A DNA stretch of 9,572 nt from CAZFPN01 sp044370655 (GTDB lineage: Bacteria > Pseudomonadota > Alphaproteobacteria > Rickettsiales > Deianiraeaceae), in assembly GCA_044370655.1 (NCBI GenBank), contig JBILVD010000046.1, positions 1 to 9,572 of the forward strand. The letters run 5' to 3'. The notes under the pieces are model-generated. The model saw only the letters and a list, made by a program, of their open reading frames with translations, was not told the DNA's origin and did no database searches. The stretch's first letter is position 1; every line of letters starts with the position of its first letter. Positions 1 to 5,787 of this stretch are shown here, piece by piece. The position numbers and the translations under genes were made by a program.

Positions 1-127
1 ACAAAAAAATAGCACTATTTAGGCATAATATTGAAAAATCTATTGTAGGTTTTTGCTACAATTGCATTAATGAAGTTTTAATCTTCTTCTCCAAAATTGC
101 TAGAAATCCTTTTTTGCAAGTTGTTTG
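1..127. repeat. 127-bp direct repeat, copy 1 (dnaB 3' end plus terminator)
   Basis: This segment is identical, base for base as far as I can align it, to 190-316 (offset 189). It contains the last 15 codons and stop of dnaB (78-127, minus sense) plus the downstream hairpin. It may extend left of the window. Beyond 127 a weak similarity to the real dnaB continues for about 16 bases with a 1-base gap (GTTGATATATAT against GTTGAGATGTAT), then is lost. It is therefore a partial duplicate and not a second intact gene. Confidence 0.9.
34..62 (-). terminator. duplicated hairpin terminator, copy 1
   Basis: In the leftward sense, ATTGTAG (56-62 read in reverse) and CTACAAT (42-48) form a 7-bp stem with a 7-base loop. 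A short T run (34-38) follows after 3 bases. It is the exact copy of the hairpin downstream of dnaB and is probably a second barrier for leftward transcripts. The stem is AT-rich, so strength is uncertain. Confidence 0.45.
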
Positions 128-189
128 GGTGGTTGATATATATAAAAAAATAGTTATGATATTTGGCAGTGTAGAGCGAAATTATGCGG

Positions 190-316
190 ACAAAAAAATA
201 GCACTATTTAGGCATAATATTGAAAAATCTATTGTAGGTTTTTGCTACAATTGCATTAATGAAGTTTTAATCTTCTTCTCCAAAATTGCTAGAAATCCTT
301 TTTTGCAAGTTGTTTG
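190..316. repeat. 127-bp direct repeat, copy 2 (inside the real dnaB 3' end)
   Basis: Identical to 1-127. Positions 267-316 are the true last 15 codons and stop of dnaB; 190-266 is its downstream region with the terminator. The two copies are separated by 62 bp (128-189) in which I see no gene or recognisable element. Confidence 0.9.
223..251 (-). terminator. rho-independent terminator of dnaB
   Basis: Begins 15 bases past the dnaB stop. Stem ATTGTAG/CTACAAT (245-251 with 231-237), loop of 7, then a T5 run (223-227) in the leftward sense. Position and shape fit an intrinsic terminator. The stem has only two G-C pairs, so termination may be partial. Confidence 0.55.
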
Positions 317-1832
317 AATTAGTTGAGATGTATTTCTTCTGCTCTAGTTGTGGGGTGGGGGTTGTGTTATAGTCTTCCTTTTCCCTTAGGCTTAGGTTAT
401 CAAACCTTGTTGTTTGCTTCTCAAACCTTAAAGTTGCTGTGCCAACTGGGCCATTTCTGTGTTTTGCAACAATGATTTCTGCTTTATTTGCAACTGCCAT
501 AGCCTTTTTTCCAAATTTTGCCATCCATTCCTCAAGTGCGACTTGATTGCCCTCATTTGGCTTCGTTCTTTCTAAATAATACTCCTCACGATACAAAAAC
601 AAAACAATGTCTGCATCTTGCTCTATGGATCCACTTTCTCTTAAATCCTGCAATTGTGGGCGTTTATCCTCCCTTTGCTCTACACTACGGGAAAGCTGCG
701 AAAGTGCGACAACAGGCACATTTAACTCTTTTGCAATTGCTTTTAAGCCTTGTGTAATTTCTGAAACTTCCTGCACTCTGTTCTCTATTTTTGCTTTAGA
801 GGAGCGAAGAAGTTGGAGGTAGTCCACTATTATCATCTTCAAACCAAACTGCCTTTTTAATCTTCTTGCACGAGTTCTAAGAGCGGAGATGGTAATTGCG
901 GGGGTGTCATCAATTTGAATTGGTAAATTCCTAAATTCATCTGCTGTTTCAACTAAAGTTTTTATGTCCTCAGAGTAGACTTCCCCTGAAAGTAACTTGC
1001 TTCCATTAATGCCAGAAAATACGGAAAGTATTCTTGTTGCAAGTTGCTCGGAGGACATTTCAAGAGAAAACACGGCAATAACTCCATCTTCTTCCTTCTT
1101 TTTTTTTATGCCTTCAAGCACAAATTTTGCCACATTTATTGCAACTCCAACGGCAAAAGATGTTTTACCCATGGAAGGCCTCCCCGCTACAATTACTAAG
1201 TCGGACGATTGAAAGCCAGAGATTAGATGATCTAGGTCTAAAAATCCTGAAGGTAAGCCTTTATGCCCCCCCATCTCTTTAGCCTTTTTAATGTGGGAGA
1301 TGGAAAAGTTAAAAAGCGTGTTTAAGGGGGTAAAGCCTGCTCGTTCCTTCTCCGACTCCTCGCTTAAGTCAAACAACGCCTTCTCCAACTTCTCTACCTT
1401 TTCTTTCGCTTCCTCCCCTTTGTTTTTTTGCAGGTCGTCTTGTGCGGAAGTTAAAATTGCAAGCAAGCGACGCTCCAAATAAAGTGCCTCTATAAGCTTT
1501 GCTCTATCCATTAAATTTATGGAGAATGAGCTTTCCGCATATCTTTTTATTATATTTAATAGATATTCCCCACCTCCAGCTTCTATAAAAAGAGGGTTAC
1601 TAGCGAGATTATTTGCAACTGTCATCTGCTCCGCTACTCTTTGCTTGTTTATAAGGGCTTCAATTGATGTGTATATTTCTGCGTGAATCGGGCTATAAAA
1701 GTGATGTTTTTTTAGAAAGTCCGAAACTAGGCTAAAGGAGTTGTTGTCAAAAAGTAAGCCTCCCAAAACCTCCGCTTCAGCAGTTATATTGTAAAAAATG
1801 CCGTTAACCTCGGTTTGTTTAGGTAGGTTCAT
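267..1832 (-). CDS. dnaB: replicative DNA helicase DnaB
   Basis: Hexameric 5'-3' helicase that unwinds DNA at the replication fork and recruits primase. The 521-residue product has the full family layout: an N-terminal DnaB domain (about 15-120), a linker helix, and a RecA-like ATPase domain (about 190-470). Visible motifs are Walker A GRPSMGKT (217-224), SLEMS (256-260), Walker B IIVDYLQL (334-341), QLSRSVE (379-385), DLRESGSIEQDADIV (396-410) and KHRNGPVG (457-464). Length is normal to slightly long, and no intein is present. A lysine/glutamate-rich insert (GIKKKKEEDG, 241-250) is typical of AT-rich alphaproteobacterial versions. The start ATG at 1830-1832 has no clear Shine-Dalgarno sequence and lies in a 22-bp tandem repeat. 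The C-terminal 15 codons are duplicated to the left. It is divergent from the gene at 1981. Confidence 0.96.
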   Translation of the reverse strand: MNLPKQTEVNGIFYNITAEAEVLGGLLFDNNSFSLVSDFLKKHHFYSPIHAEIYTSIEALINKQRVAEQMTVANNLASNPLFIEAGGGEYLLNIIKRYAESSFSINLMDRAKLIEALYLERRLLAILTSAQDDLQKNKGEEAKEKVEKLEKALFDLSEESEKERAGFTPLNTLFNFSISHIKKAKEMGGHKGLPSGFLDLDHLISGFQSSDLVIVAGRPSMGKTSFAVGVAINVAKFVLEGIKKKKEEDGVIAVFSLEMSSEQLATRILSVFSGINGSKLLSGEVYSEDIKTLVETADEFRNLPIQIDDTPAITISALRTRARRLKRQFGLKMIIVDYLQLLRSSKAKIENRVQEVSEITQGLKAIAKELNVPVVALSQLSRSVEQREDKRPQLQDLRESGSIEQDADIVLFLYREEYYLERTKPNEGNQVALEEWMAKFGKKAMAVANKAEIIVAKHRNGPVGTATLRFEKQTTRFDNLSLREKEDYNTTPTPQLEQKKYISTNSNNLQKRISSNFGEED

Positions 1833-1870
1833 AATACTTGATATGTAAGTTCATAATACTTAATAAGTAA
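1827..1870. repeat. 22-bp tandem duplication over the dnaB start codon
   Basis: Units 1827-1848 and 1849-1870 match at 20 of 22 positions, including the shared 13-mer GTTCATAATACTT. Each unit carries an ATG in the leftward sense. The left one is the dnaB start. The other (1852-1854) is out of frame and opens an 11-codon reading frame ending at 1819, which overlaps the dnaB start. Confidence 0.85.
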
Positions 1871-1875
1871 GATTT

Positions 1876-1904
1876 TACTTAAAACGGATTTTTATAGAAG
1901 TCAA
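1876..1904 (-). promoter_or_regulatory. possible dnaB promoter
   Basis: Leftward TTGACT (1899-1904) lies 17 bp from TAAGTA (1876-1881). The -35 is good and the -10 poor. Transcription from here would include both ATG copies of the 22-bp tandem repeat. Other AT-rich hexamers nearby (for example TATTAT at 1853-1858) are possible alternatives. Confidence 0.3.
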
Positions 1905-1919
1905 GATTTAATAATTTTC

Positions 1920-1948
1920 TTTACTTCTTCCATTATTTTTTTTATACT
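1920..1948 (+). promoter_or_regulatory. promoter of the gene at 1981
   Basis: TTTACT (1920-1925), 17-bp spacer, TATACT (1943-1948). A start near 1955 would give a leader of about 26 bases before ATG 1981. A perfect TATAAT at 1971-1976 lies too close to the ATG to serve this start. Confidence 0.5.
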
Positions 1949-1980
1949 TAAACACTATTAACTTAACTAATATAATATGT

Positions 1981-2547
1981 ATGCAATCTAATAACCAAAC
2001 ACTAACGCCGAAAACCGCACTTGAGAAGGCAGCCAACATTGCTTATAAATACAGAACAAAGTATACAAAAAATAAACTTCGTGGAGAAATAAAATACGAT
2101 GTCGTTTCAGTAGATAGGACAAGAAAAGATAATCATTTAGAATTAGAGCAGGTTGCTAAAAAAATCAAAACTATTCAAGGTCAATTAAAACCCCAAGAGA
2201 GGCGCGTAATATTTTTAGGATGTAAAGCTAGCTCTCATACAAAATCTATAATAATAACAAAAGATTATGTTTTTATCAATAGAAATGATAAAATCTCCCC
2301 TTATATAGAAGATGTATTAAACAAAGATGAAAGATTGAAAGTCGTTTTAATATCTCCTTTACTTGAAAAAGGCAATCAAATTGCATTTATCCAACAAGAT
2401 ACAGGTTGCGCTACCGTTGCTGGGAAATTAGCAAAACATATTGCAACATTGAGCGATCAGGATTTAAAAAAAATAGTAACTTCTAAAAAAAAAGGTGAAG
2501 TATTAGAAAAAAAACGGCGTCCAAGCAATAGATTCCGAAGATTTTAA
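1981..2547 (+). CDS. unrecognised protein, possibly CE-clan protease / YopJ-like; 5' part of a frameshifted gene
   Basis: I do not recognise this 188-residue product with certainty. It is lysine-rich and has no signal peptide or membrane segment. After a helical charged N-terminal half (about 10-70), a strand-rich part (75-105) holds H86 in SSHTKSIII, then D103 or N102. Next comes IQQDTGCATVAGKLAKHI with Q138-Q139 and C143, followed by a helix. Histidine, an acidic or amide residue about 17 later, then Gln and Cys in Q-x-D-x-x-C order is the layout of CE-clan cysteine proteases and YopJ-type acetyltransferases, which are often secreted effectors. That link is an inference from motif order only. 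The last residues (from about 178) are basic and look like out-of-frame read-through. A TAG closes the other frame at 2504-2506, and from an A8 run (2507-2514) that frame stays open to 2851. The gene may be a pseudogene, phase-variable, or decoded by slippage. ATG 1981 is the only Met start in frame. Confidence 0.6.
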   Translation: MQSNNQTLTPKTALEKAANIAYKYRTKYTKNKLRGEIKYDVVSVDRTRKDNHLELEQVAKKIKTIQGQLKPQERRVIFLGCKASSHTKSIIITKDYVFINRNDKISPYIEDVLNKDERLKVVLISPLLEKGNQIAFIQQDTGCATVAGKLAKHIATLSDQDLKKIVTSKKKGEVLEKKRRPSNRFRRF

Positions 2548-2851
2548 ATATTTTGTTGATTTTCAAAACAACCTACCTCTTACAACAAATATACTTAAAT
2601 ACTCCGAGCTTCCTAGATACGACGATTTTTTTAAACAGATATATAACTTGCCAGACTTAAATAATTACAAATTTAAAACAAAAATTCCTGGTAATAGCAA
2701 TAAAAACCTTTCGCAAACTTTTGGTCAATATATAGACAAAAATTCTACAGAAAAAAATGGGAAATATTGGCGTGGTAAACTAAAATCTCAAGAAAGTAAA
2801 TATAAAGGATTAACAGAAAAGTGTGAGATAAAAACTGCTTTTTGCTGGTGA
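2507..2851 (+). pseudogene. 3' part of the frameshifted gene that starts at 1981
   Basis: From the A8 run at 2507-2514 the next frame reads without a stop to TGA 2849-2851, giving about 114 residues: NGVQAIDSEDFKYFVDFQ..., then YSELPRYDDFFKQIY, GQYIDKNSTEKNGKYWRG, and the end CEIKTAFCW. It has protein-like composition, no convincing start of its own, and ends 8 bp before the stop of the convergent hsp20. Removing one A from the run fuses it with the 5' part into a 289-residue protein. I see no known domain in it. Either the sequence has a homopolymer error, or the gene is broken or switches by tract length. Confidence 0.6.
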
Positions 2852-2859
2852 ATTTGATT

Positions 2860-3297
2860 TTACTTGATAGTTATTTTTCTAGGTGAGGAGGGTTGAGACG
2901 GGCGCTCTTTTTCCAGCCTTACTTTTAGTATTCCATCTTCAAATTCTGCCTCAATTGCATCTTCCTTTATATTTGGCAATTCAAGAGAGCGGTTGAATGT
3001 TCCGTAGTATGACTCCATTCTGTGAAAGTTCTTCTCTTTTTCTTCTGATGTCTTTTTTTTAGATGCTTTAAGTGTTAACACGCCGTTTGCATATGATACA
3101 TTTATATCTTCCTTTTTAACTCCCGCTAGTTCTGCTTCTAAAAAATAAGCTTTTTCGTCTTCGCTTAAGTTAATTTTTGGTTTTAAGAAACCTTCGCTTT
3201 TATGACTGAAGAAAGAGTTTTCAAATAGGTCGTCGAAAACTTCATTGAATTTACTTCTTAGGTCTTTTATTGTTTCTGATTTTTGTAAGAATGACAT
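2860..3297 (-). CDS. small heat-shock protein, Hsp20 / alpha-crystallin family
   Basis: ATP-independent chaperone that forms oligomers and holds unfolding proteins for refolding by DnaK/ClpB. The 145-residue product has the normal length. A short N-terminal arm (1-38, DLFENSFF) precedes the alpha-crystallin domain (about 40-132), with PKINLSEDEKAYFLEAELAG, the strand INVSYANGVLTLKASKK, ESYYGTFNRSLELP and EDGILKVRLEK. The C-terminal tail contains the I-x-I docking motif (ITI in RKITIK). It is a single gene, convergent with the frameshifted gene on its left (8-bp gap). It has its own promoter of housekeeping type, and I see no CIRCE element. Starts at ATG 3295-3297, preceded by AT-rich sequence without a Shine-Dalgarno. 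Confidence 0.95.
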   Translation of the reverse strand: MSFLQKSETIKDLRSKFNEVFDDLFENSFFSHKSEGFLKPKINLSEDEKAYFLEAELAGVKKEDINVSYANGVLTLKASKKKTSEEKEKNFHRMESYYGTFNRSLELPNIKEDAIEAEFEDGILKVRLEKERPSQPSSPRKITIK

Positions 3298-3321
3298 ATT
3301 AAAAACAAAAGTTGCAATTTT

Positions 3322-3350
3322 ATAATATAAAAAGAATTTTTAAATTGCAA
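3322..3350 (-). promoter_or_regulatory. hsp20 promoter
   Basis: Leftward TTGCAA (3345-3350), 17-bp spacer, TATTAT (3322-3327). The leader to ATG 3297 would be about 18-20 bases. A second TTGCAA, which is self-complementary, lies at 3312-3317 near the expected transcription start. Confidence 0.55.
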
Positions 3351-3385
3351 GTAAAATTTTATTTTTTATGAATTTTGCTAAATCT

Positions 3386-3403
3386 TTTGAAAGAGGTTTC
3401 AAA
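3386..3403. other. short inverted repeat in the 3298-3614 intergenic region
   Basis: TTTGAAA and TTTCAAA (3386-3392, 3397-3403) form a 7-bp stem with a GAGG loop. It lies between the promoters of hsp20 and the rightward gene at 3615. No T run follows, so it is more likely an operator or chance palindrome than a terminator. Apart from this and the two promoters I see nothing in the 317-bp gap. Confidence 0.3.
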
Positions 3404-3527
3404 TAAATTCTTAAAAAGAAGCCGTAGATTTGTTTTACATTTTATTTAAAGAATTGTGATGTTAAAAACTAAAGCATTAAAGTGGGGAAGTAGCAATAGT
3501 ATAAATACAAAAAATTGTTAACTAATT

Positions 3528-3572
3528 TCTTGCATTTTTGCAATTTGCTATATACGATTTTTAAAACTATGG
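3528..3572 (+). promoter_or_regulatory. promoter of the gene at 3615, twin of the virB11 promoter
   Basis: TTGCAT (3530-3535), 17-bp spacer, TACGAT (3553-3558). The -35 is part of the inverted repeat TTGCA-TTTT-TGCAA (3530-3543). The 16-bp blocks TCTTGCATTTTTGCAA (3528-3543) and ATTTTTAAAACTATGG (3557-3572) recur upstream of virB11. The ATG inside the second block (3569) leads only to ATG-GTT-TAG here. Confidence 0.6.
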
Positions 3573-3614
3573 TTTAGGTTGTGGTTTTATGGTAATTTGA
3601 GTTTTGGAAGAATT

Positions 3615-4691
3615 ATGTTGAATTTGCTTTTGAGTTTTATTAAGAATAAGCATACTTTAGCTGGTTTATTAACTTTTATTTTAGCTTTTTTTAATGAATG
3701 GATAAATAAAATTGGTGATTTTGTATTTAGGGATTTTGTTAATCAAAATTGGGCAATTAGTGGAGTGGTGGCTATTTGGGTTTTTTTGGTTACATATGGG
3801 CTTTGTTTTGCTGTATATATACCTAAAGCATTTAAACTTTGGATTGAAAAAAAGGAATTTGATAAGGATTTTAAGAAGATAGAAAAGCAAGGGGAGGAAG
3901 AGAGGAAAACTAAGGAACTGCAAGCGGAGGAAGATAGGAAAACTAAGGAGATGACATTTGTAAAAGAGCAAGAAGGTAAAATAACAGACCTTATTTTGAA
4001 AGGCGAAAGATTGAACTCTCAACAGCTATCATTAGTGCATTACTATGCACCAGAAATGGCGGAATATATAAAAAACAAATATAATCTATCAGGGGAGGCG
4101 GAAGATGTTATTATTGAAATTTTAAAAGAGTTTAAGCCTAATAGAGTTAAGGTTAATGCTTTATTTAATAAGCTTATAGAGGAAATGAAATTGGGGAGGG
4201 TTTGCAGTCTTCAATTAGTGCAATTTTTAAACAGCATTACAGACGCTGATTTGGATTTGATAAAGGAGCAGTTTAGTTATATTGGTGTGAATTTATTTGG
4301 GATTTTCTATTCCCCTATAGCACAAGAAAAATTAGTAAAAAATTTTAACTTAGAATTCCCACAAATTTGGTCTAATCTTAATCTAGGTGGACAAGTTGTG
4401 GGAACTAATATAATTGTTTACAATATTTCTTCTTCAATAACTGAGAGGTTCACTTTCAAATCAAAGTTTTGTATTTACATTATGAATACAGATAAAAAGC
4501 AAGCAATAGCTATTCCTAATCTCTGCATTTTAAACCATATTGGGCTTGAACTTTACAATATTCTTGAAGATGAGATACCCGATACACCTCTTGATTATAT
4601 AGAAGACTTTGCGGAGCATATCAATAAAAATCGCTCGCCCCTTAAAGCAGAAGTTATTCACGAGGAGGCAAATCCCCTCTCACAAAAATAA
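3615..4691 (+). CDS. unrecognised membrane-anchored coiled-coil protein
   Basis: Product of 358 residues. Two N-terminal hydrophobic segments (about 14-30 and 48-70) suggest membrane anchoring, with the bulk probably cytoplasmic. A highly charged helix (76-118) contains an imperfect repeat EERKTKEL / EEDRKTKEM and is likely a coiled coil. The rest (about 125-358) is soluble alpha/beta, with RVKVNALFNKLIEEM, FPQIWSNLNLGGQVVG and a late LNHIGLELYNIL that faintly recalls DUF2806 / TIGR03899-type proteins; that resemblance is weak. I chose ATG 3615 because GGAAG lies 4 bases upstream, the only Shine-Dalgarno-like site of the window at a start; a TTG 36 bases earlier is in frame. It precedes virB11 in the same direction and shares its promoter type, but virB11 has its own promoter, so a link to secretion is only suggested. 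Confidence 0.75.
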   Translation: MLNLLLSFIKNKHTLAGLLTFILAFFNEWINKIGDFVFRDFVNQNWAISGVVAIWVFLVTYGLCFAVYIPKAFKLWIEKKEFDKDFKKIEKQGEEERKTKELQAEEDRKTKEMTFVKEQEGKITDLILKGERLNSQQLSLVHYYAPEMAEYIKNKYNLSGEAEDVIIEILKEFKPNRVKVNALFNKLIEEMKLGRVCSLQLVQFLNSITDADLDLIKEQFSYIGVNLFGIFYSPIAQEKLVKNFNLEFPQIWSNLNLGGQVVGTNIIVYNISSSITERFTFKSKFCIYIMNTDKKQAIAIPNLCILNHIGLELYNILEDEIPDTPLDYIEDFAEHINKNRSPLKAEVIHEEANPLSQK

Positions 4692-4693
4692 CC

Positions 4694-4752
4694 TCTTGCA
4701 TTTTTGCAAAAATCCCCTTACACTTTATTTATTACAATTTTTAAAACTATGG
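4694..4752 (+). promoter_or_regulatory. virB11 promoter with palindromic -35 region
   Basis: TTGCAT (4696-4701), 17-bp spacer, TACACT (4719-4724), beginning 3 bp after the previous stop. It carries the same two 16-bp blocks as 3528-3572: TCTTGCATTTTTGCAA at 4694-4709 and ATTTTTAAAACTATGG at 4737-4752, here 14 bp further apart. The ATG in the second block is the virB11 start. Confidence 0.6.
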
Positions 4753-5786
4753 AGGGAGTTAATATTACCGCACTTAACACTTATCTTTTACCGCTTAAGG
4801 AACTTATTGAGCTAGACGGCGTGAGTGAGCTTTCCATCAACCGCCCTAAGGAGGTTTGGGTGGAGAATAGAGGGGAGATGTCCGTCCATACCATTGAAGC
4901 ACTTGATTATAAACACTTATTTGGGCTTGCAAAACTTGTGGCACAATATACGGACCAGATGATATCGGAGGAAAAGCCCTTGCTTTCTGCTACCTTACCT
5001 AATGGGTTTCGTATTCAGATTGTCTTTCCTCCTGTTGTTGAAAAGGGGACGATTGCTATGTCTATAAGAAAGCCCAATGTTATGCAATGGACGCTTGATG
5101 ATTACGAGAAATTTGGGGCGTTTCAAAAGACGACTTTTAAGGTGAAGGAGGCTCCTGAAGATGATGAGCTAATTGAGATTTTAAGGCGTGGGGATACTAA
5201 GGAATTCCTGACAAAATCTGTGCTTTATAAGAAGAATATCATAATAAGTGGGGGGACATCCACAGGTAAAACGACATTTACGAATGCACTTTTGCGGGTG
5301 ATACCAAAACACGAAAGGCTGATAACGGCGGAAGATGCTAGGGAGGTTGTGCTTAACTCTCACCCTAACAGGCTTCACTTGCTTGCTTCTAAAGGGGGGC
5401 AGGGGCGTGCGGATGTTTCTACTCAAGGGCTAATTGAGGCGTGCTTGCGTTTAAGGCCAGATAGGATAATTGTGGGGGAGATTAGGGGTGCGGAGGCTTT
5501 CTCTTTTTTGAGGGCGATTAATACGGGGCATCCGGGGTCTATTTCTACGCTCCATGCGGATACTCCTGCTATGGCAATTGAGCAGATGAAGCTGATGGTG
5601 ATGCAAGCGGGGCTTGGAATGCCACCCGAGGAGGTTAAGGCTTATATTTTGCAGGTTGTAGATGTTATTGTGCAGTTGAAACGGGGGGAAAAGGGTGTGA
5701 GATATATCTCTGAAATTCGCTTTAAGGCACTTGAGGAATGGAAGAAGAAGCAGGCGAGGTTGCAGGCGATGAAGGCTAAGGGGTGA
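4749..5786 (+). CDS. virB11: type IV secretion system ATPase VirB11
   Basis: Hexameric AAA-type traffic ATPase on the cytoplasmic face of the inner membrane; it powers pilus assembly and substrate transfer by the type IV secretion system. The 345-residue product has the N-terminal domain (about 1-125) and the RecA-like domain, with Walker A GGTSTGKTT (168-176), Asp box ITAEDAREV (192-200), Walker B RIIVGEIRG (239-247) and His box TGHPGSISTLHA (259-270). The wording is closest to Rickettsiales VirB11, to my recollection. ATG 4749 gives the N-terminus MEGVNITALNTYLLP, which fits the family; an in-frame TTG 45 bases upstream lies inside the promoter. No Shine-Dalgarno precedes the ATG. A purine-rich GGAGGGAG lies just after it. 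A basic tail (from about 327, LEEWKKKQARLQAMKAKG) follows the conserved core, and its coding sequence recurs at 7553-7626. No other virB gene is in the window. Base composition is visibly richer in G than the R-M genes on its right. Confidence 0.95.
   Translation: MEGVNITALNTYLLPLKELIELDGVSELSINRPKEVWVENRGEMSVHTIEALDYKHLFGLAKLVAQYTDQMISEEKPLLSATLPNGFRIQIVFPPVVEKGTIAMSIRKPNVMQWTLDDYEKFGAFQKTTFKVKEAPEDDELIEILRRGDTKEFLTKSVLYKKNIIISGGTSTGKTTFTNALLRVIPKHERLITAEDAREVVLNSHPNRLHLLASKGGQGRADVSTQGLIEACLRLRPDRIIVGEIRGAEAFSFLRAINTGHPGSISTLHADTPAMAIEQMKLMVMQAGLGMPPEEVKAYILQVVDVIVQLKRGEKGVRYISEIRFKALEEWKKKQARLQAMKAKG
5711..5784. repeat. direct repeat of the virB11 3' end, copy A
   Basis: Aligns without gaps to 7553-7626 (offset 1842). 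The first 18 bp match at 17 positions, the middle 18 bp (5729-5746) are diverged, and the last 38 bp (5747-5784) are identical. The match stops within the virB11 stop codon: TGA here, TAG in copy B. The nuclease gene of R-M unit 1 ends 1 bp after virB11. Confidence 0.9.
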
Positions 5787-5787
5787 T

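Noticed and set aside
114..317. 67-codon open frame on the plus strand over the repeat
   Set aside because: It is antisense to the dnaB 3' end and its duplicate, with no start signal or family features.
518..1482. Several plus-strand open frames inside dnaB
   Set aside because: Shadows of the helicase gene in other frames, rich in Ser/Cys/Leu as expected from antisense reading.
1971..1976. Perfect TATAAT as the -10 for the gene at 1981
   Set aside because: The start of transcription would fall past ATG 1981, and no later in-frame Met is available; TATACT at 1943 fits better.
3386..3403. CIRCE-type heat-shock operator upstream of hsp20
   Set aside because: The palindrome TTTGAAA-GAGG-TTTCAAA does not match TTAGCACTC-N9-GAGTGCTAA and lies upstream of the promoter.
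3681..4022. 113-codon minus-strand open frame
   Set aside because: Antisense to the membrane-protein gene; its hydrophobic Phe/Leu-rich sequence comes from the A-rich coding strand.
4704..4748. TTG start giving a 360-residue VirB11
   Set aside because: The extra 15 codons lie within the promoter and the duplicated block; the ATG at 4749 fits the family N-terminus.
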